In this document: positions 25,232 through 33,492 of the stretch, piece after piece | How positions within the stretch are numbered: position 1 is the first letter of the stretch | Layout: every line of letters begins with the position of its first letter | Source of the DNA: Ureibacillus thermophilus | Lineage (GTDB): Bacteria; Bacillota; Bacilli; Bacillales_A; Planococcaceae | NCBI RefSeq assembly: GCF_042657185.1 | Contig: NZ_JBHSNN010000047.1 | DNA: 64,000 bases | Reading direction: 5' to 3' (one strand) | Translations under genes and position numbers: made by a program | The notes under the pieces: model-generated | What the model saw: the letters and a program-made list of their open reading frames with translations, nothing else | Told to the model about the DNA's origin: nothing | The model's database searches: none

Positions 25232-25276
25232 AATAAGGGATAGCCTAGTGCATTCTAGGTTATCCCTTATTTTTTC
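25232..25276 (+). terminator. Terminator of the LtaS-type gene
   Basis: Long stem AATAAGGGATAGCCTAG with its complement and a T run. Confidence 0.88.
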
Positions 25277-25282
25277 CCAAAT

Positions 25283-25316
25283 AAAAAACGAGATACATGA
25301 CGTATCTCGTTTTTTA
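25283..25316 (-). terminator. Terminator of the DUF2759 gene
   Basis: Stem AAAAAACGAGATAC with its complement; A and T tracts make it active in both directions. It lies directly past the stop of the small leftward gene. Confidence 0.8.
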
Positions 25317-25325
25317 TACATTGTT

Positions 25326-25502
25326 TTACATCATTGGAGGATATCCCTGATGAACGATTGTCATGATTGTAAACCAACCTAAAACAAGTCCAGTAGCTAG
25401 TCCAAAAATAATAGCAAGAACATTTTTAGCTTTGATAGCACGGAATGCCGCAACTAATGAAAGAATAGCAATTAAACCAAAGATTAACATTAATAAGTTC
25501 AT
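25326..25502 (-). CDS. Small membrane protein, DUF2759 family (YqgW-like)
   Basis: A 58-residue protein read on the minus strand (MNLLMLIFGLIAILSLVAAF, then a second helix LAIIFGLATGLVLGWFTIMT and the tail GYPPMM). Two membrane helices joined by a basic loop (RAIKAKN) fit the DUF2759 family, represented by YqgW at the same place in B. subtilis, between yqgS and yqgX. AAAGGAGTGTAATATTTTTC precedes the ATG at 25502. Function is unknown. Confidence 0.82.
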   Translation of the reverse strand: MNLLMLIFGLIAILSLVAAFRAIKAKNVLAIIFGLATGLVLGWFTIMTIVHQGYPPMM

Positions 25503-25702
25503 GAAAAATATTACACTCCTTTCGACATCTACATAGTATGTCGGTAAAACAATATTCCTTCTTTATTTTATAGCAACGGTCATAAAATGTCGAGGATTAA
25601 AAGTGACGTTTATTTGAACAACCTCAATTATTTCGTCCATAAGATACAAATAGCTATGGAATGTTCATTTTTTCCAAACCATTGTATAATACGCTAGAGG
25701 TG

Positions 25703-26347
25703 ATGAAATTGTTGGATGTAAAAATTTTAACTGTTGGACCTGTACAGGCCAATTGCTACATCGTAAGCAATAAAGAGAAAGATTGCATCATTTTTGATCC
25801 CGGTGAAGAAGGAGAAAAAATTCTTTCAACGATTCAAAAAGAGCAGTTGAAGCCGAAAGCGATTTTTTTAACTCATGCTCATTTTGACCATATTGGCGCC
25901 GTCGATATAGTGAGAGAAGCTTTTCATATCCCGGTTTATCTTCATAAAGAAGAAGAGGATTGGCTTTTTGATCCAAATAAAAATGGCTCTGGAAAATACG
26001 TTGGGCTGCCGACATATCGTTTAAAGCCGGCAGATGAAATCATCGACAAAGAGCAATCCTTTGAAGTGGCGGGCATGAAGTTCCGTGCAATTTTTACACC
26101 AGGGCATTCTCCGGGAAGCATTTCTTATATTTTTGAAGAAGATGGTTTTGCGATTGTAGGAGACACGCTGTTTCAAGGAAGCATTGGCCGGACTGATTTG
26201 CTTGGCGGTTCCTTGGAGGTATTACTGAAATCCATTCATGAGAAATTGCTTGTGTTGCCTGATGATTTTATTATTTATCCAGGCCATGGTCCTTATACAA
26301 CACCTGCCCATGAGATGGATTCAAATCCGTTTCTGCATGGTTTTTAA
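25703..26347 (+). CDS. yqgX: Metallo-beta-lactamase-fold hydrolase YqgX (glyoxalase II-like)
   Basis: A 214-residue MBL-fold hydrolase. The metal motif is THAHFDHIGAVD, with further ligands in TPGHSPGS, GDTLFQGSIGRTD and YPGHGPYTT; this pattern is that of small glyoxalase II-like thioesterases. Substrate unknown. The start is uncertain: ATG 25703 (MKLLDVK) is used, but TTG 25709 or 25712 would sit better behind AGAGGTGAT. A TATAAT at 25685 would give a very short leader. Place after the LtaS-type gene matches B. subtilis. It ends in a bidirectional terminator. Confidence 0.88.
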   Translation: MKLLDVKILTVGPVQANCYIVSNKEKDCIIFDPGEEGEKILSTIQKEQLKPKAIFLTHAHFDHIGAVDIVREAFHIPVYLHKEEEDWLFDPNKNGSGKYVGLPTYRLKPADEIIDKEQSFEVAGMKFRAIFTPGHSPGSISYIFEEDGFAIVGDTLFQGSIGRTDLLGGSLEVLLKSIHEKLLVLPDDFIIYPGHGPYTTPAHEMDSNPFLHGF

Positions 26348-26360
26348 TTGATGTGCAAAA

Positions 26361-26396
26361 TAAAAAGCATCGGAAAAATCCGATGCTTTTTTATTT
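26361..26396. terminator. Bidirectional terminator
   Basis: Stem AAAAAGCATCGG/CCGATGCTTTTTT between the convergent yqgX and yqgY genes. Confidence 0.85.
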
Positions 26397-26403
26397 TCAT
26401 TTA

Positions 26404-26646
26404 TTAATGTCCTGCACCAGGAACGTGGATAAAGGTTGTGTAATAAGTAAATCCAGCAAAGAATATTGTTAAATATGCTCCAAAAATGTACATATACATG
26501 CGTTCTGAAAGGTTTAAGAAGCCTAATAATAAGAATAATACCGAATTACCAATAAATAATAGCGAAACCTCGACCATATCGCCAAGGTAGAACATTACGG
26601 CGAAAATACCTGTCCAGAATGCTAAAACTTTATACATATTAGCCAT
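26404..26646 (-). CDS. yqgY: DUF2626 membrane protein YqgY
   Basis: An 80-residue membrane protein with three hydrophobic stretches (VLAFWTGIFAVMFYLGDM, LLFIGNSVLFLLLGFLN, MYMYIFGAYLTIFFAGF), full length for DUF2626 and in the position of B. subtilis yqgY. The start at 26646 (MANMYKVL) is preferred over a start ten codons upstream because AAAGGAGGGAATCGAC lies directly before it. Function unknown. Confidence 0.85.
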   Translation of the reverse strand: MANMYKVLAFWTGIFAVMFYLGDMVEVSLLFIGNSVLFLLLGFLNLSERMYMYIFGAYLTIFFAGFTYYTTFIHVPGAGH

Positions 26647-26760
26647 GTCGATTCCCTCCTTTTTGTAGCGACACAATATTTCAATGCTTATTATAAATGA
26701 TAATTGACAATATTGTAAACTGAATACTTCAATAGATTTGTGACAATCAAGTGTAAAATT

Positions 26761-27462
26761 TTAGAATGTTACATTTGGAACATTGATTTCATATTTGCAA
26801 AAGTCGCATTCGTGAATCATACTTTCAAATTGGACAAAATTATTTTCTTCAAATAACGCGTCGATTTGTCCGTTTAGATATGACTGGTGCAAATCACAAA
26901 GAATATCGCTATATTCAGTAATTTGGCTTCTGAAAGGGCAATTATAAATCGTTAAAATCACTTTTTTCCCTTTTTCAGTATCGACAATTTTTGGAATGTA
27001 GCCTACAAGTAAAGCCGCTTCAGATAATATTTCCACCTTTTTTTCAAAAGATACTGGCAAATTTATTTTAGCAAGACGGGTGCGCATTTCATTGTATCCA
27101 TCTTTGTAGCTGATTTTTTTTGCTTTTTTTAATCCTTCTTCTCCAAAGGCTTGTACGAGTTCAATCGCCCATTTGACTAAATATTTATCTTCCCTTTTTG
27201 GAAAACTTAAATCGACGCCTTGTTCTGACACTTTATATATACGGCCAGGTCTTCCGCCTTTGCCTGATTTTAAAAAGTCCGCAGTGATTAAATGGATTTC
27301 TGCAAGTTTTGTTAAATGCAATCTTGCCACATTGGGATGTATATTAAATTTATCTGCTATATCTTGTACGGTAAAAGATCTTTTTTGCTGCAACATATAT
27401 TCATAAATTTGAAAACGAGTTTCGTCAGCCAATGTGCTAGTAATTTTTAATGGATGCAACAT
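26761..27462 (-). CDS. HTH transcriptional regulator with C-terminal cysteine cluster (SufR/COG2345-like)
   Basis: A 233-residue protein. Residues 5-80 form a winged helix-turn-helix (DIADKFNIHPNVARLHLTKL, wing GKGGRPGRIYKV); the C-terminal half is an effector domain with Cys175, Cys189, Cys219 and Cys222 (NCPF, LCDLHQ, ECDFCKY). This plan is that of SufR-like regulators, in which such cysteines hold an iron-sulfur cluster, so redox or Fe-S sensing is plausible. It is divergent from comGA; targets are unknown. AAAGGTGGGATTACAGA precedes the ATG. Confidence 0.82.
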   Translation of the reverse strand: MLHPLKITSTLADETRFQIYEYMLQQKRSFTVQDIADKFNIHPNVARLHLTKLAEIHLITADFLKSGKGGRPGRIYKVSEQGVDLSFPKREDKYLVKWAIELVQAFGEEGLKKAKKISYKDGYNEMRTRLAKINLPVSFEKKVEILSEAALLVGYIPKIVDTEKGKKVILTIYNCPFRSQITEYSDILCDLHQSYLNGQIDALFEENNFVQFESMIHECDFCKYEINVPNVTF

Positions 27463-27608
27463 TCTGTAATCCCACCTTTAAGTATATATATTATGCTAAT
27501 TCAATTGTATCTTTATTTTTAATGAAATGATAGTGAAAATATAATCACTCTCTAGAATCTTAGGAAAATATTCAAAAAATGTAACAAAATTTGTCAATAT
27601 CTTTTTGA

Positions 27609-27651
27609 AAATAAATATTTTGATTGGAAAAAAGGCCGAAATAAAAATTTT
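27609..27651 (+). promoter_or_regulatory. ComK-like paired AT-boxes before comGA
   Basis: Two near-identical 13-mers, AAATAAATATTTT (27609-27621) and AAATAAAAATTTT (27639-27651), each fit AAAAN5TTTT with one mismatch. They are 17 bases apart, close to the 18-base spacing of several B. subtilis ComK sites. A TATACT at 27686 may be the -10 of the comG promoter. In AT-rich DNA such boxes arise by chance, so the assignment leans on position. Confidence 0.5.
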
Positions 27652-27735
27652 CAGAAAAACCCTTTTCGAAGGGTGCAGTTCGGCTTATACTAAATAAAAA
27701 AGCGGTCACAATTCTTGGGGAAGAAGGTGATATGT

Positions 27736-28758
27736 TTGGAAGTTGAATCCGTCGTTGAGACGAAAGCCAATCAGCTTTTGTTAAAGGCCATGCATTTTGG
27801 GGCGAGCGATATTTATATAGAACCGGGGCCGAATCATTATATGGTTCAATTCCGGAAATATGGAAAAGTATTCCCTGCCGGCCAACTTCCCATCGATTTA
27901 GGGGACCGAATCATCTCTTTTTTTAAATTCAAATCTTCATTAGATATCAGTGAAAAAAGAAAGCCTCAAAGCGGTTCCTTTGAACAAAAGATTTCGGATT
28001 GTTTGTATTCCTTTCGAATATCCACTTTGCCTTCCGTCTATAAAAAAGAAAGCCTCGTGATTCGTTTATTTCTTCAAAATGCCTCCTATCCAATTACTTC
28101 ATTATGTTATTTTCTCCCGACAGCTGAAGAGTTATTAAAATTGGTTTCGAAAAGCCAAGGATTGATTTTATTCTGCGGTGCAACGGGTTCCGGCAAAACG
28201 ACGACTCTTTATTCGTTAGTGAAATATTGCAGCGAAACATTGGGCCGGCATGTGATTTCATTGGAAGATCCTGTCGAAAGCAGCCAGTCGTATATGCTTC
28301 AAATTCAAGTAAATGAGCGGGCAGGGGTAACATATGCAAGCGGATTGAAAGCGATTTTAAGACATTCACCGGATGTCATTATGATTGGCGAAATCCGGGA
28401 TGAAGAAACGGCGCAGATTGCAGTCAGAGCAGCGCTTTCAGGGCATTTAGTGCTTTCCACCATTCATGCGAAGGATACGGTTAATTGCATTTACCGGTTG
28501 ATGGATTTACACATCTCCATTGAAGAAATTCGGCAAGCTGCGGTAGCGATTATTGCCCAGTGTTTAATTCATTTAAAGGACAGCGACAGCCGCAAAGCAA
28601 TCTATGAAATTTTAGCTGATGATGTTTTGCATGATGCCATGAAAGCAATCATTGAGGGAAGGGAGTATCAACTGCCTGTTGAGAGAACGTTGGAGTATCA
28701 AAGGGCTTGGATTGAATCAGGAAAAGACCAGGTTACAACGAATGGGTCAATTCGCTGA
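27736..28758 (+). CDS. comGA: Competence pseudopilus assembly ATPase ComGA
   Basis: Traffic ATPase (GspE/PilB family) that powers assembly of the competence pseudopilus at the inner membrane face; 340 residues. Walker A is GATGSGKTT, the Asp box and Walker B are in VISLEDPVE and VIMIGEIRDEETA, and the His box in LSTIHAKDTV. Start TTG 27736 is preferred because AAGAAGGTGATA lies just before it; the open frame reaches 27715. It heads the seven-gene comG operon. The first 17 bases of comGB overlap its end. Confidence 0.92.
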   Translation: MEVESVVETKANQLLLKAMHFGASDIYIEPGPNHYMVQFRKYGKVFPAGQLPIDLGDRIISFFKFKSSLDISEKRKPQSGSFEQKISDCLYSFRISTLPSVYKKESLVIRLFLQNASYPITSLCYFLPTAEELLKLVSKSQGLILFCGATGSGKTTTLYSLVKYCSETLGRHVISLEDPVESSQSYMLQIQVNERAGVTYASGLKAILRHSPDVIMIGEIRDEETAQIAVRAALSGHLVLSTIHAKDTVNCIYRLMDLHISIEEIRQAAVAIIAQCLIHLKDSDSRKAIYEILADDVLHDAMKAIIEGREYQLPVERTLEYQRAWIESGKDQVTTNGSIR

Positions 28759-29794
28759 TGCCTTCTTGCATAAGAAAAAGGAAAAAGTGCGGGATGTTCC
28801 ATCGCTTTTAAAAAGAACGAGCGTTTTATTGAAGGAAGGATATATTTTTTCAGACGCTTTATTCATGCTGCTTCCTTACCATGTTCAAGAGTTGGAAAAA
28901 TGGAATGGGAAGCTTCAGCAAGATTTTAATAACGGTGCATCGGTGACGGATATTTTAAAAAATTTTCCCATTCCAAAACATCTTCTGTTGACGATTCAAC
29001 TGGCGGAAGAAAAAGGGGAATTGGCCGAAACCTTGTCACAAGTTAGTGAACAGATGAAATTTCAGCAGGATTTGCAGAAAAATGTGGGGAAGTTGCTTGC
29101 CTATCCTGCATTTTTAATGATGATTTTAACAATCATTTTTGTTGTATTTCGGAATTACTTTTTGCCAAATATCCAGCAGATTACTGCAAACAGTGATTCA
29201 GAAGAGTTAACGAGCTTAAAATTAGCAGTTGTATTGCTCCATTTTCCGGATTTTCTGCTTCTATCTCTTGTTATCACTTTTATATTCATCGTTTCATGTC
29301 GCCATTATTTTAGAAAATGGAAGGTTCGTGAGCAATTAAAGATTATCATGAAAATTCCCATTGTTCGTTCGGTTTATCAATATCATTTTACAAGACAATT
29401 CTCTTATTTAATTGGGAGTTTATTAGTATCAGGAATTTCTCTTCAACAAGCGTTGTCCATTTTGGAAGAACAGAAAACAAGCCACTATGTTTCCTATATT
29501 GCAACTCAATTAAAACAGCGGGTCATTTTTGGAGATTCTTTATCTGAGGCTGTAAAAGTAACGCAATTTTTTGCCTCGAATTTTGAAGAATTTATTAAGC
29601 ATGGAGAGAGGAGCGGTTACTTAGGACGGGAAATGCTTATTTTCAGCGAAATGCTTTATGAACGGATGCAATCGATATTAAAAACTTGCATGGCCGCCAT
29701 TCAACCGCTTTTCTTTATACTGATTGCCATTTGCATTATTGCTGCTTATATCAGCATGTTGCTTCCAATTTACGACCTAGTTGAAATTATGTAA
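28742..29794 (+). CDS. comGB: Competence pseudopilus membrane platform ComGB
   Basis: Polytopic GspF/PilC-family protein, about 350 residues, that anchors the pseudopilus machine. Two T2SSF domains are visible (LLKRTSVLLKEGYIFSDAL near the start; FTRQFSYLIGSLLVSGISLQ in the second half) with three hydrophobic helices between and after them. The start is taken as ATG 28742, overlapping comGA by 17 bases; TTG 28712 is an alternative that adds ten residues. Second gene of the operon. Confidence 0.9.
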   Translation: MGQFADAFLHKKKEKVRDVPSLLKRTSVLLKEGYIFSDALFMLLPYHVQELEKWNGKLQQDFNNGASVTDILKNFPIPKHLLLTIQLAEEKGELAETLSQVSEQMKFQQDLQKNVGKLLAYPAFLMMILTIIFVVFRNYFLPNIQQITANSDSEELTSLKLAVVLLHFPDFLLLSLVITFIFIVSCRHYFRKWKVREQLKIIMKIPIVRSVYQYHFTRQFSYLIGSLLVSGISLQQALSILEEQKTSHYVSYIATQLKQRVIFGDSLSEAVKVTQFFASNFEEFIKHGERSGYLGREMLIFSEMLYERMQSILKTCMAAIQPLFFILIAICIIAAYISMLLPIYDLVEIM

Positions 29795-29806
29795 AGGGGT
29801 GGGAGA

Positions 29807-30106
29807 TTGAACCAAAAAGGCTTTACATTAATTGAAATGTTAATCGTACTTTTTATTATCTCCATCTTAATTTTAATTACCGTTCCGAACGTTACAAAAC
29901 ATATGAATTCCATCGATGAAAAGGGCTGCAGCGCCTACCTGCAAATGGTTCAAGGGCAAGTGGAATCTTACCGGATTGATCATAAAACGATTCCTACAAT
30001 GGTGGACTTACTGAATGAAGGGTATTTAAAAGAAGACATGGACAAGTGTCCGAACGGAAAAGCAATTTCCATTCATGAAGATGGAACGGTTTCTTTAGTT
30101 GAATAG
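29807..30106 (+). CDS. comGC: Major competence pseudopilin ComGC
   Basis: The main subunit of the competence pseudopilus. The 99-residue prepilin has the type III leader: MNQKG, cleaved before Phe, then FTLIEMLIVLFIISILILIT as the N-methylated hydrophobic helix with Glu5. Two cysteines (KGCSAY, DKCPNG) may form a disulfide outside. Start TTG 29807 with GGGGTGGGAGA upstream. ComC peptidase, needed for its maturation, is not in the window. Confidence 0.93.
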   Translation: MNQKGFTLIEMLIVLFIISILILITVPNVTKHMNSIDEKGCSAYLQMVQGQVESYRIDHKTIPTMVDLLNEGYLKEDMDKCPNGKAISIHEDGTVSLVE

Positions 30107-30122
30107 CTGGGGACGGATCGGC

Positions 30123-30551
30123 ATGAAAGACGAAAAAGGCTTTACTTTGCTTGAAATGCTGTTGGTGTTAATGATTGTTTTATTAATTGGTGGAATCACT
30201 TCATCTTTCTCAATCAAAGTGACGGAAAAAATGATTGTTGACCAGTTTTTCCATCAATTAAAATTAGATATTCAAATGGCGCAAATGTGGGCAATTGAAC
30301 ATGAAAAGAGCTGCTATGTTTCCTTTTCATCCGCCAAAAAATATAAGATTTTTCATCAAATGAATGAAGTACTACTTGAGAGGGAAATTCCTGAACTAAT
30401 TACATTCAGCAATTTAAGTACTTTATCAACCCTTTCCATCAATTCGAAAGGGATTGTGAGGAATTTTGGCACGCTCACTTTTCATACCCCAGATGGTGTA
30501 AAGCTTCTCATTATCAATATTGATAAAGGGCGAATTCGTTATGTGGAATGA
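30123..30551 (+). CDS. comGD: Minor pseudopilin ComGD
   Basis: Minor competence pseudopilin, 142 residues, with the prepilin leader MKDEKG then FTLLEMLLVLMIVLLIGGIT. The remainder is a small beta-rich head. ATG 30123 is used, with GGGGACGGATC ahead; the open frame begins further upstream at a TTG without a site. It overlaps comGE by 11 bases. Confidence 0.88.
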   Translation: MKDEKGFTLLEMLLVLMIVLLIGGITSSFSIKVTEKMIVDQFFHQLKLDIQMAQMWAIEHEKSCYVSFSSAKKYKIFHQMNEVLLEREIPELITFSNLSTLSTLSINSKGIVRNFGTLTFHTPDGVKLLIINIDKGRIRYVE

Positions 30552-30852
30552 AAAGGGTTTTTCCATGATTGAATCACTGTTAACTATCAGCATTCTTTTT
30601 ATGTTGATCAGCCTAGTACCAATCGTTTTCCAATTGAACCATTCGTTTTATAACAAAGTCCTTGAATACCATGCCATCCAAGTTGCCTATGAGGGAGTGC
30701 TGATTGCGAAGACAACGGGGATGATGGTAGGGAGCAAATGGATTGATGAAGTGGAATTTCATTGGAATTTTCAACATGATGGAATTTGTGTCCAATACCA
30801 TGATTTAGATAAGGAACGATCAAAATGCGTCAATGGAAACGGGGAGTTTTAA
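30541..30852 (+). CDS. comGE: Minor pseudopilin ComGE
   Basis: A 103-residue minor pseudopilin: leader MWNEKG, then FSMIESLLTISILFMLISLV as the hydrophobic helix with Glu5. Slightly shorter than B. subtilis ComGE. ATG 30541 follows AAAGGGCGAATTCGTT inside comGD. Identity rests on the leader and order in the operon; the head domain is not conserved. Confidence 0.82.
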   Translation: MWNEKGFSMIESLLTISILFMLISLVPIVFQLNHSFYNKVLEYHAIQVAYEGVLIAKTTGMMVGSKWIDEVEFHWNFQHDGICVQYHDLDKERSKCVNGNGEF

Positions 30853-31277
30853 AGCATCAGAAAGGATTTACCCTCATCGAAGCGCTTTTTCAATTAGTGG
30901 TTTTTGCGCTATTTACTCAATTGGCGATAGGTTTTTATCTTCTAATTCAACATTGGAATGCAAGTTTTTTTACAGAAGAATCTATAGAATGGGAAATTTT
31001 TATCCAAGATTTTCAACAATATTTGCTGGAAATTGAAGAGATTTATCAAACGGGGAATGCTTTATATATTGTAGATTCGTCGGCGGAGAACATAAAAATT
31101 GACAAAATTTCAGACGTGCTGCGGCTTCAGATAAACAATAAAGGATACGTACCTTTGCTCATGGGCATCAAAAATGTCGATTTTTCCATCTCTGATCCTT
31201 TTCTGACGGTTAAGATAGAGTTTTTAAATGGTATTGTAAAGGAGAGAGCGTTGTTTATCCAATATGTTGAAAAATGA
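30825..31277 (+). CDS. comGF: Minor pseudopilin ComGF
   Basis: A 150-residue minor pseudopilin with leader MRQWKRGVLKHQKG and then FTLIEALFQLVVFALFTQLA. The leader is longer than that of its neighbours. The ATG at 30825 lies inside comGE with AAGGAACGATCAA upstream. Overlap with comGE and with comGG indicates translational coupling. Confidence 0.85.
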   Translation: MRQWKRGVLKHQKGFTLIEALFQLVVFALFTQLAIGFYLLIQHWNASFFTEESIEWEIFIQDFQQYLLEIEEIYQTGNALYIVDSSAENIKIDKISDVLRLQINNKGYVPLLMGIKNVDFSISDPFLTVKIEFLNGIVKERALFIQYVEK

Positions 31278-31431
31278 AAAAGGAATAATGTATCCCATCG
31301 CAATTCTATTATTGTTTTTTGTCACCTCTTTTGTAATCTTTTATAGCACATCCTATTTAACTCAATTTTCAATCATTAACTCATTGGAAAACATCTATGT
31401 TCGTGCTACGATTAATTTATTGAATAGATAG
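31264..31431 (+). CDS. comGG: Short ComGG-like protein
   Basis: A 55-residue frame (MLKNEKGIMYPIAILLLFFV, then TSFVIFYSTSYLTQF and a short tail) starting within the end of comGF, in the place of comGG. It has a ComGG-like hydrophobic helix followed by the Tyr-containing segment but ends after about 55 residues, where B. subtilis ComGG has 124. The TAG at 31429 is clear in the sequence. It may be a truncated gene, or a natural short version. Start site coupled to comGF. Confidence 0.65.
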   Translation: MLKNEKGIMYPIAILLLFFVTSFVIFYSTSYLTQFSIINSLENIYVRATINLLNR

Positions 31432-31462
31432 TTGAGAGTTTTGTGCAGAAAGGTGTCAAAAA

Positions 31463-31975
31463 ATGAGGAAAATCTATTTGGTAGGATTCATGGGATGCGG
31501 TAAAAGTGCAATCGGACGCCGATTAAGCTACACATTAAGATTGCCTTTTTACGATATGGATAAAGAAATCGTAAGGCAACAAGGCATGTCGATTCCAGAA
31601 ATATTCGAAAAATACGGTGAGGAGCATTTTCGAAATTTAGAGACGGAATTTTTAAAAAATTTCCGCGACGAAGCATGCATCATTGCGACGGGCGGCGGTG
31701 TTGCGATGAGGCCAGAAAACCGGCAAATTATGAGAAAAACAGGTTTAGTCTTTTTTCTCGATGCTCCTTTTGAAGATATTTATAATCGAATCAAAAATGA
31801 TAAAAATCGACCAATTGTACAACGGTCAACGAAAAAAGAATTGGAGCGGCTATTTTATTACAGACGGAAATTTTATCGAAGAGCTGCTCATATCCGTGTC
31901 CTTACCCATAATCGCAGCATGCGGCAAATCGTCAATTATATGGCTTTCCAAGTGAATCGATTAAAAGGCGAATAA
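31463..31975 (+). CDS. aroK: Shikimate kinase
   Basis: Phosphorylates shikimate at the 3-hydroxyl in the chorismate pathway, feeding tryptophan, tyrosine, phenylalanine and folate. The 170-residue protein has Walker A GFMGCGKSAIG, the shikimate-binding Asp in FYDMDKEI, FRNLETE, the GGG motif in IATGGGVAM, and the lid Arg in KNRPIV. GAAAGGTGTCAAAAA precedes the ATG at 31463. It follows the comG operon by 31 bases and may be read from it or from its own promoter. Confidence 0.92.
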   Translation: MRKIYLVGFMGCGKSAIGRRLSYTLRLPFYDMDKEIVRQQGMSIPEIFEKYGEEHFRNLETEFLKNFRDEACIIATGGGVAMRPENRQIMRKTGLVFFLDAPFEDIYNRIKNDKNRPIVQRSTKKELERLFYYRRKFYRRAAHIRVLTHNRSMRQIVNYMAFQVNRLKGE

Positions 31976-32112
31976 ACATAAAATTATTTTAGAAAAATGT
32001 TCGTATTTTTAGCGGAATTTTAAAAAAATGTTGCCTTCTTTTCTATTCAATGTTAGGATATTTCCAAAGATATCTATGAATGAAAAAATTTCATATTGAG
32101 CGGATGATTGTG

Positions 32113-32283
32113 CGGGGAGAGAACGTTTTTACGTCGCCGAAGGAGCAAGTAGTGGAACTATGAATCTCTCAGGCAAAAAGACTCGTACGGGACGCAACTC
32201 TGGAGAGTGCTGATTTTCAGCCACCCAAGAGGAAAGCCTGCTTGCCAATACTGCAGGTGTAACTTTCAGGTGAAAGGACAGAG
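32113..32283 (+). ncRNA. Tandem glycine riboswitch
   Basis: Two glycine aptamers in series precede gcvT. The first (about 32113-32208) has GGGGAGAGA, the GCCGAAGGAGCAA core and CTCTCAGGCAAAAAGACTC; the second (about 32209-32283) has GCCACCCAAGAGGAAAGC and TTTCAGGTGAAAGGACAGAG. The arrangement is the cooperative form known from B. subtilis gcvT. Glycine binding is expected to turn on the glycine cleavage operon. Confidence 0.93.
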
Positions 32284-32320
32284 AATTCCCAAAACAAGGG
32301 GGATTTTCTGTCCTTTTTTA
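32275..32320 (+). terminator. Riboswitch-controlled terminator before gcvT
   Basis: Stem AGGACAGAGAATTCCC with its complement and a T run, sharing bases with the 3' arm of the second aptamer. Ligand binding would stop this hairpin from forming. Confidence 0.85.
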
Positions 32321-32374
32321 CCTAATATTATTTATGAATATGTTTTTAACCAATCATTCAAGGGAGGTTTCTCG

Positions 32375-33475
32375 ATGGGAGAATTAAAAAGAACCCCGTT
32401 ATATGATGAGTACGCAAAATATGGAGCAAAAACCATTGATTTTGGCGGGTGGGAATTGCCAGTGCAATTTTCATCAATTAAAGAGGAACATGAAGCTGTA
32501 AGAAACCGTGCTGGTCTTTTTGATGTTTCGCATATGGGAGAGATTATTGTCGAAGGGGAAGATTCCCTCTCATACCTTCAAACATTGTGTTCCAATGATA
32601 TTTCTAAAATTTCTGTCGGTGGTGCACAATATAATGTTATGTGCTATGAACACGGCGGGGTGGTGGATGATTTAATTGTTTATCATCTTAAAGAACATCA
32701 ATACTTGCTTGTTGTCAATGCGGCAAATATCGAAAAAGATTTTGAATGGCTGAAAAAGCATGCACAAGGCGATGTAAAAATTACAAACAAATCCGATGAA
32801 TACGCCATGATTGCTGTTCAAGGCCCTCTTTCAGAAAAAATATTGCAAAAATTAACAAATACACAATTGTCAGAAATTAAACCGTTCCAATTTAAATCTT
32901 CTGTCGATATTGGCGGTTATTCTGTACTGCTTTCTCGGAGCGGCTATACAGGGGAAGATGGTTTTGAACTTTATGGGGAACCGAAAGCCATTGTTGCATT
33001 ATGGAATCGCTTATTAGAAGCAGGAAAAGAGGACGGGCTTATTCCATGCGGCCTTGGCGCTCGTGATACCCTTCGTTTTGAAGCATGCCTTCCACTTTAC
33101 GGACAAGAATTATCGGAAGAAATTTCTCCTCTTGAAGCAGGCATTGGCTTTGCTGTGAAACTTCAAAAAGAGTCGGACTTTATCGGCAAGTCTGTACTTA
33201 TAAAGCAGAAAGAACAAGGACTTTCAAGAAAACTTGTAGGGATTGAAATGATTGAAAAGGGAATCCCTCGCCATGGCTATAAAGTCTTTAAAGGAGATCA
33301 AGAAATCGGCGTTGTCACAACGGGAACACAGGTGCCTTCCACAAAGAGAAATTTAGGACTTGCCTTGTTGGACATCCAATATACAGACATTGGCACAGAA
33401 GTGGATGTGGAAATTCGAAATAAGAAGGTAAAAGCGCAAGTTGTGCCGAAACCATTTTATAAGCGGGAAAAATAA
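32375..33475 (+). CDS. gcvT: Aminomethyltransferase GcvT (glycine cleavage T-protein)
   Basis: T-protein of the glycine cleavage system: transfers the aminomethyl carbon from H-protein to tetrahydrofolate, releasing ammonia. 366 residues, full length, with IDFGGWELPVQF, the folate-site Asp in VDDLIVYHL, and the RSGYTGEDGFEL motif. AAGGGAGGTTTCTCG before ATG 32375 fixes the start; the open frame begins inside the riboswitch and is not meaningful. First of gcvT-gcvPA-gcvPB. Confidence 0.96.
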   Translation: MGELKRTPLYDEYAKYGAKTIDFGGWELPVQFSSIKEEHEAVRNRAGLFDVSHMGEIIVEGEDSLSYLQTLCSNDISKISVGGAQYNVMCYEHGGVVDDLIVYHLKEHQYLLVVNAANIEKDFEWLKKHAQGDVKITNKSDEYAMIAVQGPLSEKILQKLTNTQLSEIKPFQFKSSVDIGGYSVLLSRSGYTGEDGFELYGEPKAIVALWNRLLEAGKEDGLIPCGLGARDTLRFEACLPLYGQELSEEISPLEAGIGFAVKLQKESDFIGKSVLIKQKEQGLSRKLVGIEMIEKGIPRHGYKVFKGDQEIGVVTTGTQVPSTKRNLGLALLDIQYTDIGTEVDVEIRNKKVKAQVVPKPFYKREK

Positions 33476-33492
33476 TACATGGAGGTCAAAAA

